The position numbers and the translations under genes were made by a program. Positions 1-7,575 of a DNA stretch of 12,419 nt are shown here, piece after piece. The DNA is from Terfezia claveryi (taxonomy: Eukaryota > Ascomycota > Pezizomycetes > Pezizales > Pezizaceae): the NCBI GenBank assembly GCA_015179025.1, contig WHUX01000733.1, positions 1-12,419 on the forward strand, given 5' to 3'. Below the pieces are notes generated by a model, which was given only the letters and a program-made list of their open reading frames with translations, had not been told where the DNA came from and searched no databases. Numbering within the stretch: the stretch's first letter is position 1; each line of letters opens with the position of its first letter.

Positions 1-1039
1 TGCTTATGCTTTTCTAGGATTCACCAATTTTTATCGCTGGTTTATCAAAGACTTTTCCAAGATTGTAGCTCCTATCGTAAAACTAACTAAGAAAAATACA
101 ACCTGGCATTAGAGTGAAGAATACCAGAAGGCATTCCAAAACCTTAAAATAGCCTTTACTTCTACTCATGTTCTCCAACATTTTGATCTTGACTGTGAAA
201 TTAAAGTAGAAACAGATGTATTAAATTATATTTCTGCTAGAATCCTTTCTCAACTCAATGATAATAACATACTTCATCCTGTTGCTTACTTCTCTAAGAA
301 GCACTCACCACCTGAATGCAACTATGAGATTTATGATAAGGAATTAATGGCTATTATCCAATGCTTTGAAGAATGGCGAGCTAAATTGGAATCCACCTCC
401 CATCCAATTAAAGTACTCTCAGACCACAAAAATCTAGAATACTTTATGTCAACAAAGCTCCTTAACCGCCATCAAGCTCGATGGTCAGAATTTCTCTCCT
501 GCTTCAACTTTAAAATAGTTTACCATCCAGGTAAAGTAGGGGGAAAACCAGATGTATTAACAAGAAGGTTAGAAGACCTTCTAAAGGAAGGGAATAAATG
601 TATAAAGTTTCAAAATCAAGTCGTTCTCAAACCTCACAATTTAATAATTAATGCAATAGTAGAAGAGCTAGGACTAGAGGACTTATTTAATAGGGGTTTT
701 GAAGTTAATCTACTGCCAAGGAAGATATTAGATAAGCTGCAACAAGGAGAGAAGTGATTTAAGGATATCTCACTAGCTGAATATGAAGAAGATAATGGAA
801 AGCTAAAATATCATAGGTGGATATATGTACCAAATTATATGCCTCTAAAGTTATGTCTAATCTAGGACCATCACGATATTCCAATAGCAGAGCACTTACG
901 GTGATCCAAGATGCTTGAGCTTATCTTGTGACAATATTACTGGCCAAAAATGTATAAGGATATTGATCAGTATGTACACAACTGTCACCCCTATCTATGT
1001 ACGCGAATGACACGACATGCCCCATATGGTATTCTTCGA

Positions 1040-1560
1040 CCACTCGCACTCCCCCAAGGTGCTTGGGAAGACATCTCTATAGATTTCATCCTTAAGCTAC
1101 CCTAGTCAAATGGATACAATGCAATTTTAGTAGTAGTATATCAACTAACTAAAATGCGGCACTTCATTCCCTATCATGATACTACTACTGCCGAGCAATT
1201 AGCAGACCTATATATTCAGTATATCTTCTACCTCCATAGTCTTCCTAGAACAATTGTATTAGACCATAGGTCTCAATTCATTTCTCATTTTTTGAAAGCT
1301 CTCTGTCAAGCATTTAAGATTCAATCTCTTTTGTCCATACCATTTCACCCTTAAACTGACGACTAGACTGAATGAGTCAATGCCACTCTAGAACAATATT
1401 TATGGGTTTATGTTAATTATTTGCAGGTAGACTGGGAGAACTGGTTGCATCTCGCCAGGTTTGTAGTAAAAAATCAAGCTTCTGATATGACTAGGTCATC
1501 TCCCTTCTTTGCTAATTATGGCTATGACCTGCTATAGCAATTCGATTGTGAGAAAAAGCC
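1040..1560 (+). other. Integrase core of the left element (decayed)
   Basis: In life this domain would join the element cDNA to host DNA. The stretch GAWEDISIDFI holds the first catalytic Asp (1082-1084). ILVVVYQLTKMRHFIP matches the beta strand that follows in Ty3 integrases. TIVLDHRSQF carries the second Asp. The third motif, usually DGQTE, reads GAC, TAG, ACT, GAA at 1361-1372, so Gly has become Asp and Gln has become a stop while the Glu is still visible. Five premature stops fall inside the domain (1103, 1352, 1364, 1373, 1535). Confidence 0.85.
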
Positions 1561-1953
1561 CATATGACCTGATAAGCGAAGTGCTATAGAAGTGGCCAGA
1601 AAGATCAAGGAAATAATGGAACACTTATAAAACAAGATAGCTAGGGCGCAGGTATAGCAATAGAAGCAAGTAGACAAAGGATGAGATAATACTCTAGTAT
1701 TCAAGGAGGGAGATCTAGTTTAGTTTAATAGCAAGCACATTACAACACAATAGCCAAGTAGAAAGCTCGACCATAAATGGATTGGCCCCTACAAGATCAC
1801 AAATATTATATCCCCCTATGCATACGAACTCGACTTCCCTGCTAGTATGTATTATCATCGAGTCCAGCATGTTTCACTTCTCAACCCAACAAGTAATAAT
1901 CCCTTACTTAGGCAATACAACCCACCACCTCTACCAGTGATAGTTGATAATGA

Positions 1954-2105
1954 GGAACAGTGGTATGTGGAAGAAATCTTGGATTCTTGTCTTCAGAGGA
2001 AGAAATTAGAGTACTTAGTGAAATAGGTAGGGTTTGAAAAACCAGACTGGGAACCGGCAACAAATATTAACAAACTCAAACCCCTTGATGATTTCCGCAG
2101 ACGAT
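1954..2105 (+). other. Chromodomain at the C-terminus of left-element Pol
   Basis: The segment starts EEQWYVEEILDSC and continues through LEYLVK, a stop, VGFEKPDWEPATNI and KPLDDFRRRY. This is the usual chromodomain layout: a YxVEEIL strand, a YLVKWxGF strand, a WEP motif and an acidic/basic C-terminal helix. The expected Trp of KWVGF is the stop TAG at 2024-2026. Chromodomains of chromoviral integrases are known to steer insertion to histone-marked heterochromatin; that role is family knowledge and is not shown here. Confidence 0.88.
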
Positions 2106-2167
2106 ATCTGAGCAAACTAGAATCATTGCTGGAAGATGAAGACTAAGTTTCAAGGGACTTCGGCTAT

Positions 2168-2180
2168 AAAGAGGGGATAC
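2168..2180 (+). other. Polypurine tract of the left element
   Basis: The 13 bases AAAGAGGGGATAC sit directly before the LTR start at 2181 and about 20 bases after the pol stop. A purine run here is where plus-strand DNA synthesis would start. The following LTR opens TATTATGG, most simply a decayed TGTTATGG. Confidence 0.65.
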
Positions 2181-2192
2181 TATTATGGCGTT

Positions 2193-2343
2193 AATTTACT
2201 TGTGAAGTATTTAACACCCAAACAGGCTTGTTTAAGTGTCAGTGTAGTATTTGAATTTACTTGCAAGGTATTTATTACCTGTACAGGCTTGTTCGAGTAT
2301 TAGTGTGGTATTTGATACTCAAACAGACTTGTTAGAGTGTTAG
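2193..2343 (+). repeat. Degenerate 61-bp tandem repeat, about 2.5 copies
   Basis: Copy 1 is 2193-2253, copy 2 is 2254-2314, and a shortened third copy is 2315-2343. Shared blocks include AATTTACTTG at the start (2193, 2254), ACAGGCTTG (2222, 2283; ACAGACTTG at 2323) and GTAGTATTTG or GTGGTATTTG at the end. The third copy lacks about 21 bases. It lies in U3 of the left-element LTR, where such repeats can act as transcription-factor arrays; that function is inference. Confidence 0.8.
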
Positions 2344-2702
2344 CTAACAGTAGGCCTTCCCAGCTAAGTTGGTACTGCCAAGCAAGTATCTTAATACTAG
2401 AAGGAATTAGAGAGGTGGATCGTGGAGTATCACCTATGATCACAGTTGACGTCAAGTTAGCTGGGCGCTACTCCTTTGGCTATGGCAATCGTGTATATTG
2501 GAAGCTGTAGTTGGCATTTCTTGTTCTTGTTCTTCACATAACATCATGTATTATAACCTTGTTAATATGGAATCTGCCTTTTGTCTTGATACTTTAATCT
2601 ACAGTTATAGTCCCATTTTCATACGCACCTTGGAGTCACGTCTTTAGTTATAGCCACAGCCAACGACTTGTGCTATTATATACTGGAGTTCACTACAGCA
2701 AA

Positions 2703-2725
2703 CTATAGGTACATAGAACCTATAG
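2703..2725. repeat. Perfect 8-bp inverted repeat, 7-base loop
   Basis: CTATAGGT (2703-2710) and ACCTATAG (2718-2725) are exact reverse complements around ACATAGA. It lies in the left-element LTR about 110 bases upstream of the TATA box, so it may be a protein-binding dyad. It could also be chance in AT-rich DNA. Confidence 0.5.
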
Positions 2726-2834
2726 CTTTTAATTAAGTATATCTTGCTTGCACATATTCTATTATCATTCTAGTTGTAGAAGGTAAGCCTGTTGGGCTTA
2801 TAACTTGTTATTAGAATATAGAAGGAGATGGGCC

Positions 2835-2840
2835 TATAAA
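2835..2840 (+). promoter_or_regulatory. TATA box in the left-element LTR
   Basis: TATAAA lies within GGGCCTATAAAGGGC, a GC-flanked TATA in otherwise AT-rich DNA. It is on the element's coding strand about 80 bases before the presumed LTR end. That would put the transcript start near 2865 and give a short R-U5. Confidence 0.5.
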
Positions 2841-2978
2841 GGGCTTAGAATATAGTAGCTCAATACTTTAATTATTAATATATAATTACTTGTCTGTTTC
2901 TGGGTTCTATCTAACTTAAACGCTCCTCCAACTGAGAAGAATTCAGAGGACTATATACTGCCCGGCATGTGGTAGTGC

Positions 2979-3011
2979 TAGGGCAGTATTAGGGCAGTGC
3001 TAGAGCAGTGC
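2979..3011 (+). repeat. Three tandem 11-bp units
   Basis: TAGGGCAGTAT (2979-2989), TAGGGCAGTGC (2990-3000) and TAGAGCAGTGC (3001-3011) follow each other without a gap. The patch stands out from the AT-rich spacer by composition. No function is proposed. Confidence 0.75.
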
Positions 3012-3107
3012 ACTATCATCTGATCTATTACATAATTTGAAATCAATATAATAGAAACTTCCAAAACCTTCTAAGAAATATAACTACAAGTACTATATGA
3101 CTCTTCA

Positions 3108-3124
3108 AATGAGTTACACTCATT
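3108..3124. repeat. 7-bp inverted repeat with 3-base loop
   Basis: AATGAGT (3108-3114) and ACTCATT (3118-3124) are exact reverse complements around TAC. The arms contain TGAGT/ACTCA half-sites like those of bZIP factors. In AT-rich DNA this could be chance. Confidence 0.4.
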
Positions 3125-3505
3125 ACTATAATGAAATACATGAGCTACTATACCTTAATTATTATCTGCTGGCTGATACTAGTGGTCTGATAATAAATTA
3201 TTCTACTAAGTTAAAAGTTGGTATATAATGGGAGTTATATTTCATTGGGAAATAGAATGTGACTTCCTTATATTTTTAATATGATATATTGTATTTCTAA
3301 GTTCCTCTTCCTAACAATTACTCTTCTAATACTTATGAATTAATTTATATACTTTTTAAATCAATTACTCATTCTTAGTACAAACATAAGGTTTATTTTA
3401 TTTAACTTCTTCTATTTTCCATAACCAAAAAACAGATTCTGAACCTCATAGCTATACCTATAAACTAGTACCAAATGAAATCTAATACCCTACATCCTCC
3501 TCTCT

Positions 3506-3510
3506 CTTAC
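3506..3510. repeat. Target site duplication, left copy
   Basis: CTTAC lies directly before the LTR start TGTAATG at 3511. The same five bases follow the other LTR at 12410-12414. Five bases is the usual Ty3/Gypsy duplication length, and the exact match fixes both ends of the insertion. Confidence 0.9.
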
Positions 3511-3642
3511 TGTAATGAATGGTACTAGACAGTATTCATTCGGTACCGTTTATACAATTTATATCCGTAGGCACGGACGTTTGTGTATTTCGGTTCTGCT
3601 GAGGTAAGACCTCAGAAGAGTAGGGAGATTATTATGTGGGAC

Positions 3643-3657
3643 ATTCCCGAAGGGAAC
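3643..3657. repeat. Hairpin in R/U5 of the 3' LTR (one arm base changed)
   Basis: ATTCCCGAAGGGAAC is the counterpart of the perfect hairpin at 11903-11917. It has one changed base that weakens the outermost pair. Confidence 0.45.
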
Positions 3658-3780
3658 AGTAATTAACTAGTGTAATCTATCTTATTTGATTTGTGCTATC
3701 TAAGCTATATGATCTTGATCTGATCGGAATATAGGCTTGTTTGCTCTGTGTGCTTGCTTGGTTGCTTCTTGTCTTCTTTT

Positions 3781-3798
3781 GGATTCCAGAGGGAATCC
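3781..3798. repeat. Perfect 7-bp dyad next to the LTR TATA box
   Basis: GGATTCC (3781-3787) and GGAATCC (3792-3798) are exact reverse complements around AGAG. On the element strand the dyad starts about 8 bases downstream of the TATA box, at or just before the expected transcript start. In the other LTR (12041-12058) one arm has a single C-to-T change. Confidence 0.55.
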
Positions 3799-3805
3799 AG
3801 CGGCC

Positions 3806-3813
3806 TATTTATA
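3806..3813 (-). promoter_or_regulatory. TATA box in the 3' LTR
   Basis: On the - strand the sequence reads GAGTATAAATAGGCC, a strong TATA consensus. It is the copy of the promoter at 12066-12073. In this 3' LTR it would drive transcription leftward into the spacer if it is active. Confidence 0.6.
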
Positions 3814-3893
3814 CTCCTCTGAGATCTGATGACTAAGGAAATAAATACAATAAAGGGTGGCACACCAGAAGGTAGTGCACTGTACAAAAAGGG

Positions 3894-3975
3894 GTCATGT
3901 GGCTATAGTAATGAGTCACATGCCTTAAACGATGGTCATGTGGCCATAGTAATGAGTCACACGCCTTAAACAGAG
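3894..3975 (-). repeat. 41-bp tandem duplication in U3, only in the left LTR
   Basis: Copy 1 (3894-3934) and copy 2 (3935-3975) both start GTCATGTGGC and both hold AATGAGTCACA/AATGAGTCACACG. The right LTR has one full copy, starting near 12154. Both LTRs carry a further partial, decayed unit just after. Each full unit contains TGAGTCA (3912-3918 and 3953-3959), the core site of AP-1/Gcn4-type bZIP factors. Confidence 0.85.
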
Positions 3976-4190
3976 GTTATACGGCCATAATGAGGGTGTC
4001 TTCATATAGCAAGTACCATGGAACTTCCCATGGCAAATTCCATGTGCTCTGGACGTTTATAAAGCAATAGGAGGTGGTAGAAGGCTAGTCCTTCAACCGA
4101 GAGGCTTAGTTACATAACATAGTAGTAGTATAGGAAATACAAAAGTATATAATCAATTATATAAGCAATAAAACAACGTTCTCCATTACA

Positions 4191-4200
4191 CTTCCCCATA
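4191..4200 (-). other. Polypurine tract of the right element
   Basis: On the - strand the ten bases directly before the 3' LTR are TATGGGGAAG. A purine run ending at the LTR boundary is the expected plus-strand primer site, and it confirms that the element reads leftward. Confidence 0.65.
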
Positions 4201-4341
4201 TAGAAGGATTTCCTATTCTTACTTCTTTCACTTTGCCATATTGGTTTCCATATGTCCTAAAATTTAATGCATTGTTAATATATTAGCATTAACATGAATA
4301 TCCTTAGTGTTTCCTTAACTCATGATACTATCTCATTCTTG
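4201..4341 (-). other. 3' untranslated stretch of the right element
   Basis: About 140 bases lie between the last in-frame pol stop (TAA, 4342-4344) and the polypurine tract. The stretch is AT-rich. No further gene (for example an envelope-like frame) is seen. Confidence 0.5.
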
Positions 4342-4440
4342 TTAGATGAGAGCTCGGGTCTCATCTCTGGTTCGTGGTCCCAGTTTTCCTTTAGTCCTTA
4401 GACGTCTCTTGAATGTGTCTTCCATACTTCCGGTCATCTA

Positions 4441-4587
4441 GAAGTCTTGAAGAATTTCAGTGGTGATGTCCTTGGCGTTTACCCAGGAATTATATTTAGG
4501 AGAGTATCCTAGCCATCTGACCTTATATTGTCTTTCTCCAGTTCTAGGAGCCGTTCTAAATTCTAATACCTTTTCAACTTCATAATG
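4441..4587 (-). other. Chromodomain at the Pol C-terminus of the right element
   Basis: The 49 codons start HYEVEKVLEF and continue with RQYKVRWLGY, NSWVNAKDI and end TEILQDF. The aromatic YEVEKVL, the KVRWLGY strand and the SW motif are typical of chromodomains. It is in the same frame as the integrase and is separated from it by the TAA at 4594-4596 and two codons. A further stop at 4438-4440 is followed by 31 in-frame codons of basic tail (4345-4437) before the TAA at 4342. Its sequence differs strongly from the chromodomain at 1954-2105. Confidence 0.87.
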
Positions 4588-4593
4588 ATTATC

Positions 4594-5540
4594 TTAGATT
4601 GGTCCTGGTTCCTGAGATTGTCTGTGAGAGAACTGGGTAGGATTATTTTTGTAGTATGGTTTGAGTTTGCTAATATGAAAAGTATTATATATGAGGTAGA
4701 GATCAGGTTGACTGGATAGGTCTAGGCTATAGTTATTACATTTCCGATTACTAGAAATAATAGGAAATGGGCCTAGCCATTTTGGTTTGAGTTTGGGTGA
4801 GACGTTCGATAGATTGATGTTTTCTGAGGAAAGCATAACTTGTTGTCCGACTGAAGATTTAGCTGTATTGGGTAGTCGTTTGTTCGCTTGAGATGCTTGA
4901 GACTTCTTGGTGTTATATAGGTTTTTAGATGTTACCTCATGACGTTCGTTTGCTGGTACATATGCATTAATGGGGTATGGAAGTATTGATACACCAAGAT
5001 GTGCATTAAATCCAAATAGTGTGGAAAAGGGACTATTCTGTCTAGTGGCATTATACCTAGAGTTAAGTTTCAACTGTATCTCTGGTAGTTTGTGTAGCCA
5101 ATCAAATCCTTCGATTTTACAGGCTCTTGCTACTTGTAGAATTTCTTTGTTCACAATTTCTGATTGTCTGTCTATACGTAGATGATATGCAGTGGACGGT
5201 TCCAACTTGATTCCTTTATTCCTAGTCCAATCTTGAAAGTGCATGGACATAAAAAGAGTGTCACGGTCAAAAACAATACAAAAAGGGTATCCCATAGTCA
5301 GGATTACATGAGTATCAAAGGTAGCAGTACATTGTTCTGCTGTGAAATTATCTAAGACAGGAATGAGAAACTTGAATCCTGATTGTCTATCGACAATCGT
5401 CCAAAGTTGTGAAATACAAGCTACATGATCTTCTTCAACAGGAATATTCGGGTAAAAATTGAATACTTAGTAAACACAGGTGATACTTTAAGAAAATCCA
5501 TCGATATGTCAGTCCATGGCCTACTTGGTACATGTAATGG
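4594..5540 (-). other. Integrase core and C-terminal region of the right element
   Basis: The first catalytic Asp sits in ISMDFL (5496-5498), the second in IVFDRDTLF (5266-5268) and the Glu in RQSEIVNKE (5158-5160), so all three catalytic residues remain. After the core come KLPEIQLKLNSRYN, an alpha-helical stretch, and the GPF/Y-like WLGPFPI with FHISKLKPYY, typical of Ty3/Gypsy integrase C-termini. One open frame covers 4594-5295 and extends upstream to about 5460, where a frameshift joins it to the MDFL part. Between MDFL and the IVDRQSGF strand there are about 30 residues, more than the roughly 15 in the left element. Gly in the DGQ(T/S)E motif has become Arg. Confidence 0.9.
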
Positions 5541-5584
5541 GGTTACAAGTCCAGTGGTGCCTTGTTAGAATACTTTGTCCGTTG

Positions 5585-5701
5585 ACAAGTATTGCAACTC
5601 TTGATATAGTCCTTAGTTGGTTCTGCAAAGGACTGGCAATCATATTGGTCAGTAAGATATTTTATCATTTTTTCAATGCCACCATGAGTGGTTGCTTCAT
5701 G
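5585..5701 (-). other. Integrase H2C2 zinc-binding domain
   Basis: On the - strand one frame reads KDAHEATTHGGIEKMIKYL and later SCNTCQRTKYSNKAP. The two His codons are at 5699-5701 and 5684-5686, and the two Cys codons at 5594-5596 and 5585-5587. The H-X4-H, then C-X2-C layout is that of retroelement integrase N-terminal domains. A frameshift just downstream (about 5557) separates it from GLVTPLHVPSRPWTDI, which leads into the core. Confidence 0.85.
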
Positions 5702-5729
5702 TGCATCTTTAATAACAATTCGAGATAGT

Positions 5730-6036
5730 TCTTACCTTCGATGTTAAAGGTAGAGGGCAAGACTAGTCTTCATTGTTCTTGTCGGTTCTTGACATACAAA
5801 AATCCGTCTCTTCTTCTATGATCCTTATGGTTCACAAAGGTATCATAGTAGTCTTCCAGATAGGACATACTTTCATGCATGATTGATATGCGGCTTTCAT
5901 ACCTGTACCTTGGTCAAGCCACTGTATGATGAAGTGGTCCTTGTCGTTTTCCCATCCGTCGCTGATGTGTTTCTCTTTAATGAGCTTGTTGAGGGTCGGT
6001 TCGATCCTTATATTGAAGTCATTGATGGTAGGTTTC
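5730..6036 (-). other. Linker between the third zinc motif and the integrase zinc domain
   Basis: Readable pieces on the - strand are NDFNIRIEPTLNKLIKEK, GWENDKDHFIIQWLDQGTG, SYLEDYYDTFVNHKDHRR and DGFLYVKNRQEQ. It is charged and probably helical, and corresponds to the region that leads into integrase in this element family. Frames change near 5885. No known domain is recognised. Confidence 0.6.
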
Positions 6037-6044
6037 TTCTACTT

Positions 6045-6086
6045 GCATTTAGAAGCATTATGTCCTGAGAACTTACAGAAATCACA
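6045..6086 (-). other. Second CCHC zinc knuckle, inside Pol
   Basis: The 14 codons read CDFCKFSGHNASKC, a perfect C-X2-C-X4-H-X4-C knuckle. Such knuckles normally sit at the C-terminus of Gag, and this element has one there too (9211-9252). This one lies between RNase H and integrase. It follows a Ser/Thr/Ala-rich stretch and the basic patch RSKKRVAIDEDL. Confidence 0.85.
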
Positions 6087-7185
6087 ACACTGTCTGGAGG
6101 TCTTGGTATCTTGAATGAAGGAGGGTAAATCTTCGTCAATGGCTACTCGCTTTTTAGAACGAGTGGTGACGGCGGCGGTGTTGAATGGAATTGCATTACT
6201 GCTACTAGCAGTTGCAGCTGGTTGTTGAGATGTATTCCATGGCGTTGAGGGGCAACAGAAGTATTCATGATCTCCTCTTCCATTTGTCGGGTACTCATCT
6301 ATTCGGTAGGGTTACTGAACTGAATGCTGGGTTGGAGAGTAGGTTGTGTCGGATTGTTGGTAATCCATCTTTTTGCCCATTCTCCGATTTCTTGGATAGC
6401 TTCTTTACGGCTGAGAGCTTGTGGAGGTGGATATGCTGGTGTTTGTTGTACTGGCACTAGTTGCTTTTGAGGCTCATTTGCAGATACGAGGTGCGTAATA
6501 CGAGTCGTAAGGAATTCCTTCTCCTTCTTAAGAAATGAGGCTGTCAGGTCACAGTTCAAACTGCCATGTCCGTGTGGTTGCAGATTGCACATGTTTCGAC
6601 GGTGAACATGCGGTTGTTCATGGCGTGGGAGCTGCCATGAACTGGACAGTAAAAATTACAGCAAAAGGACCATTGCATCCTTTTATGTTGTTGCCAATTA
6701 CTATGAGCCAGGTCGATAGCAATTTCTTTCGCTTCTTCAGGAGTGAGGGTATTTTGTTGTGCGTTTTCAGAAGATAGAGGCCTATATCTTAGTCCAAAAA
6801 CTGTTAAGGGTTTGTTCTTGTTTATTTTGGGTAGACAATCATACTCGCTGAAAACTTCTTCAGGTATAGTAGATAGAGTCTTATCGTCTGAAGACTCTTC
6901 TTCCTTCATCATGTCCTATTCGCTTTCTTCATCCTGGATGCCCTCGAAGTATGGACAGAAGATATGGTGTCCAAGTTCTTCGGCTCTTCCACGACATTTA
7001 TTGAAGTCACAGTTGACATGCTTGAAATTGTTAGCTCCATGAGAAACCATATTGTTCTGAGTAGAGGTTTCTGGTGAGTGGAAAGTTCTTAAAGCATTGG
7101 TAGAGATGTTGTGGTTGTAGGTATAGCTAGGAGGATCGATGCTATAGGAGATATAATTGTCCTCGGTGGTGGGAGTGTCCAAGTA
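6045..7185 (-). other. Long Cys/His-rich spacer between RNase H and integrase
   Basis: About 380 codons. After a Ser/Thr/Asn-rich stretch comes a first Cys/His cluster: Cys at 7009, C-X4-C, then GHHIF and Cys at 6955. An acidic segment with MKEEESSDDK follows. A second cluster at 6572-6663 has CCNFYCPVH, then TCAICNH. It merges through a frameshift with GHGSLNCDL, so that a third CCHC-like motif can be read across the break. A Gln/Pro-rich stretch, the frame stop at 6296 and the clear CCHC knuckle at 6045-6086 come last. Coding was real: three frames at 6299-6592, 6556-6912 and 6916-7491 follow one another in the right order on the Pol strand. I do not recognise the domain as any named family. 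RNA or DNA binding is an inference from the zinc motifs. Confidence 0.75.
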
Positions 7186-7189
7186 TTTA

Positions 7190-7575
7190 TGCTTCCTTGA
7201 TAGAGCGTCTGCTATTAAATTTTCCTTTCCTGCGGTGTGCTGTATATCTGTATCAAATTCCATTAGGTAATCTTGCCATCGCCTCAATTTCTGGCTTGCA
7301 GGCATTTGAGTATAGAAGGTTACTAATGGTTTATGGTCTGTAAGGATAGTGAACTTATGACCTCTTAATTGTGCTTCAAAAAATTTTAATGAGTCAATAA
7401 TCGCTAATAATTCCTTTTGAAAGGTAGGATAATTGAGTTGTGCTGGATTAAATTTTCTAGAGTGGAAGCATGATGGTCTGATATGTGTCAACAGTCCTTG
7501 ACCTATCCAAGATCCTAGTCCTACATCACTAGCATCACAGACTAAATATTTGAGTTCGGTAGATTCATTATTCTA
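7190..7575 (-). other. RNase H domain of the right element
   Basis: The domain degrades RNA in RNA-DNA hybrids during reverse transcription. The - strand shows LVCDASDVGLGSWIG (first Asp), then SRKFNPAQLNYPTFQKEL (Glu), ILTDHKPLVTF (Asp) and AGKENLIADALSRKHK (last Asp), the standard Ty3/Gypsy RNase H order. The catalytic acids all remain. It is in the same frame as the RT part downstream of 8103, with only two Trp-type stops between. Confidence 0.9.

Larger units (their letters stand above)
2..2146 (+). pseudogene. pol: Degenerate chromovirus pol: RT end, RNase H, integrase, chromodomain
   Basis: Reading frame 2 stays in register from base 2 to a TAA at 2144-2146 (about 715 codons). The RT end reads [18 protein letters not shown] (about 11-64). 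RNase H (about 180-570) keeps [17 protein letters not shown] and KPDVLTRR, so the four acidic positions look present. The integrase zinc region near 890-1000 is damaged (NCHPYLC, where the last Cys of a CX2C pair appears to have become Tyr). The integrase core shows ISIDFI (Asp at 1082-1084), LDHRSQF and the damaged stretch around the catalytic Glu. A chromodomain closes the protein. Premature stops start at 110, 755, 863, 902, 929, 1103, 1352, 1364, 1373, 1535, 1565, 1628, 1655, 1661, 1682, 1721, 1751 and 2024. Many look like CAA/CAG, CGA or TGG codons hit by C-to-T or G-to-A changes. No functional protein is expected. Confidence 0.92.
1..2916 (+). mobile_element. Ty3/Gypsy chromovirus, 3' part (pol end, polypurine tract, 3' LTR)
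   Basis: This is the downstream part of an LTR retrotransposon whose 5' part lies outside the window. The order RT, RNase H, integrase, chromodomain, polypurine tract, LTR is that of a Ty3/Gypsy chromovirus. The LTR starts at 2181. It probably ends near 2916, where the sequence reads TATCTAAC, a decayed match to the expected TAACA end; this boundary is uncertain. Neither the partner LTR nor the target duplication can be seen. The element differs clearly from the one at 3511-12409 in protein sequence, LTR sequence and direction. Confidence 0.88.
2181..2916 (+). repeat. 3' LTR of the left element
   Basis: The start is set by the polypurine tract. The end is put near 2916 because a TATA box, a plausible transcript start and a short U5 all precede it. 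Inside are a 61-bp tandem repeat near the 5' end, an 8-bp inverted repeat at 2703-2725 and the TATA box at 2835. The LTR is AT-rich and without a coding frame. The expected terminal TGTTA/TAACA inverted repeat is only partly preserved (TATTA at the start, TAAC at the end). The exact 3' end could be off by tens of bases. Confidence 0.6.
2917..3505. other. AT-rich spacer between the two elements, no gene seen
   Basis: No reading frame of note, no RNA gene and no LTR-like ends were found. The sequence is rich in A and T, apart from a small GC-richer patch at about 2958-3013. The only structures seen are the 11-bp tandem repeat at 2979 and the small inverted repeat at 3108. The right element inserted at its right edge. 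Confidence 0.6.
3511..4190 (-). repeat. 3' LTR of the right element (left side)
   Basis: It begins TGTAATG and ends CATTACA, a perfect 7-bp terminal inverted repeat, and aligns over its whole length with 11771-12409. Hand alignment gives about 28 substitutions, about 24 of them transitions, plus a 41-bp tandem duplication that fully accounts for the 680 versus 639 bp lengths. On the element strand, U3 runs from 4190 down to the TATA at 3813-3806. A 60-codon - strand frame (3705-3887) lies inside and is not a gene. Confidence 0.95.

Noticed and set aside
1522..1704. - strand frame over the integrase C-terminal part of the left element
   Set aside because: Antisense to a domain series that is clear on the + strand.
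2917..3505. Possible tRNA or small RNA gene in the spacer
   Set aside because: No cloverleaf arms, B-box-like sequence or stable long hairpin could be made out by eye.
3705..3887. 60-codon - strand frame in the left LTR
   Set aside because: It spans the promoter and leader of the LTR, has a low-complexity translation and is not kept open in the other LTR.
4970..5185. + strand frame over integrase
   Set aside because: Antisense shadow of the integrase core, whose catalytic motifs are clear on the other strand.
5516..7042. Series of + strand frames (5516, 5883, 5926, 6212, 6535, 6743)
   Set aside because: All are antisense to the zinc-rich spacer and integrase, overlap each other, and have translations without recognisable motifs.
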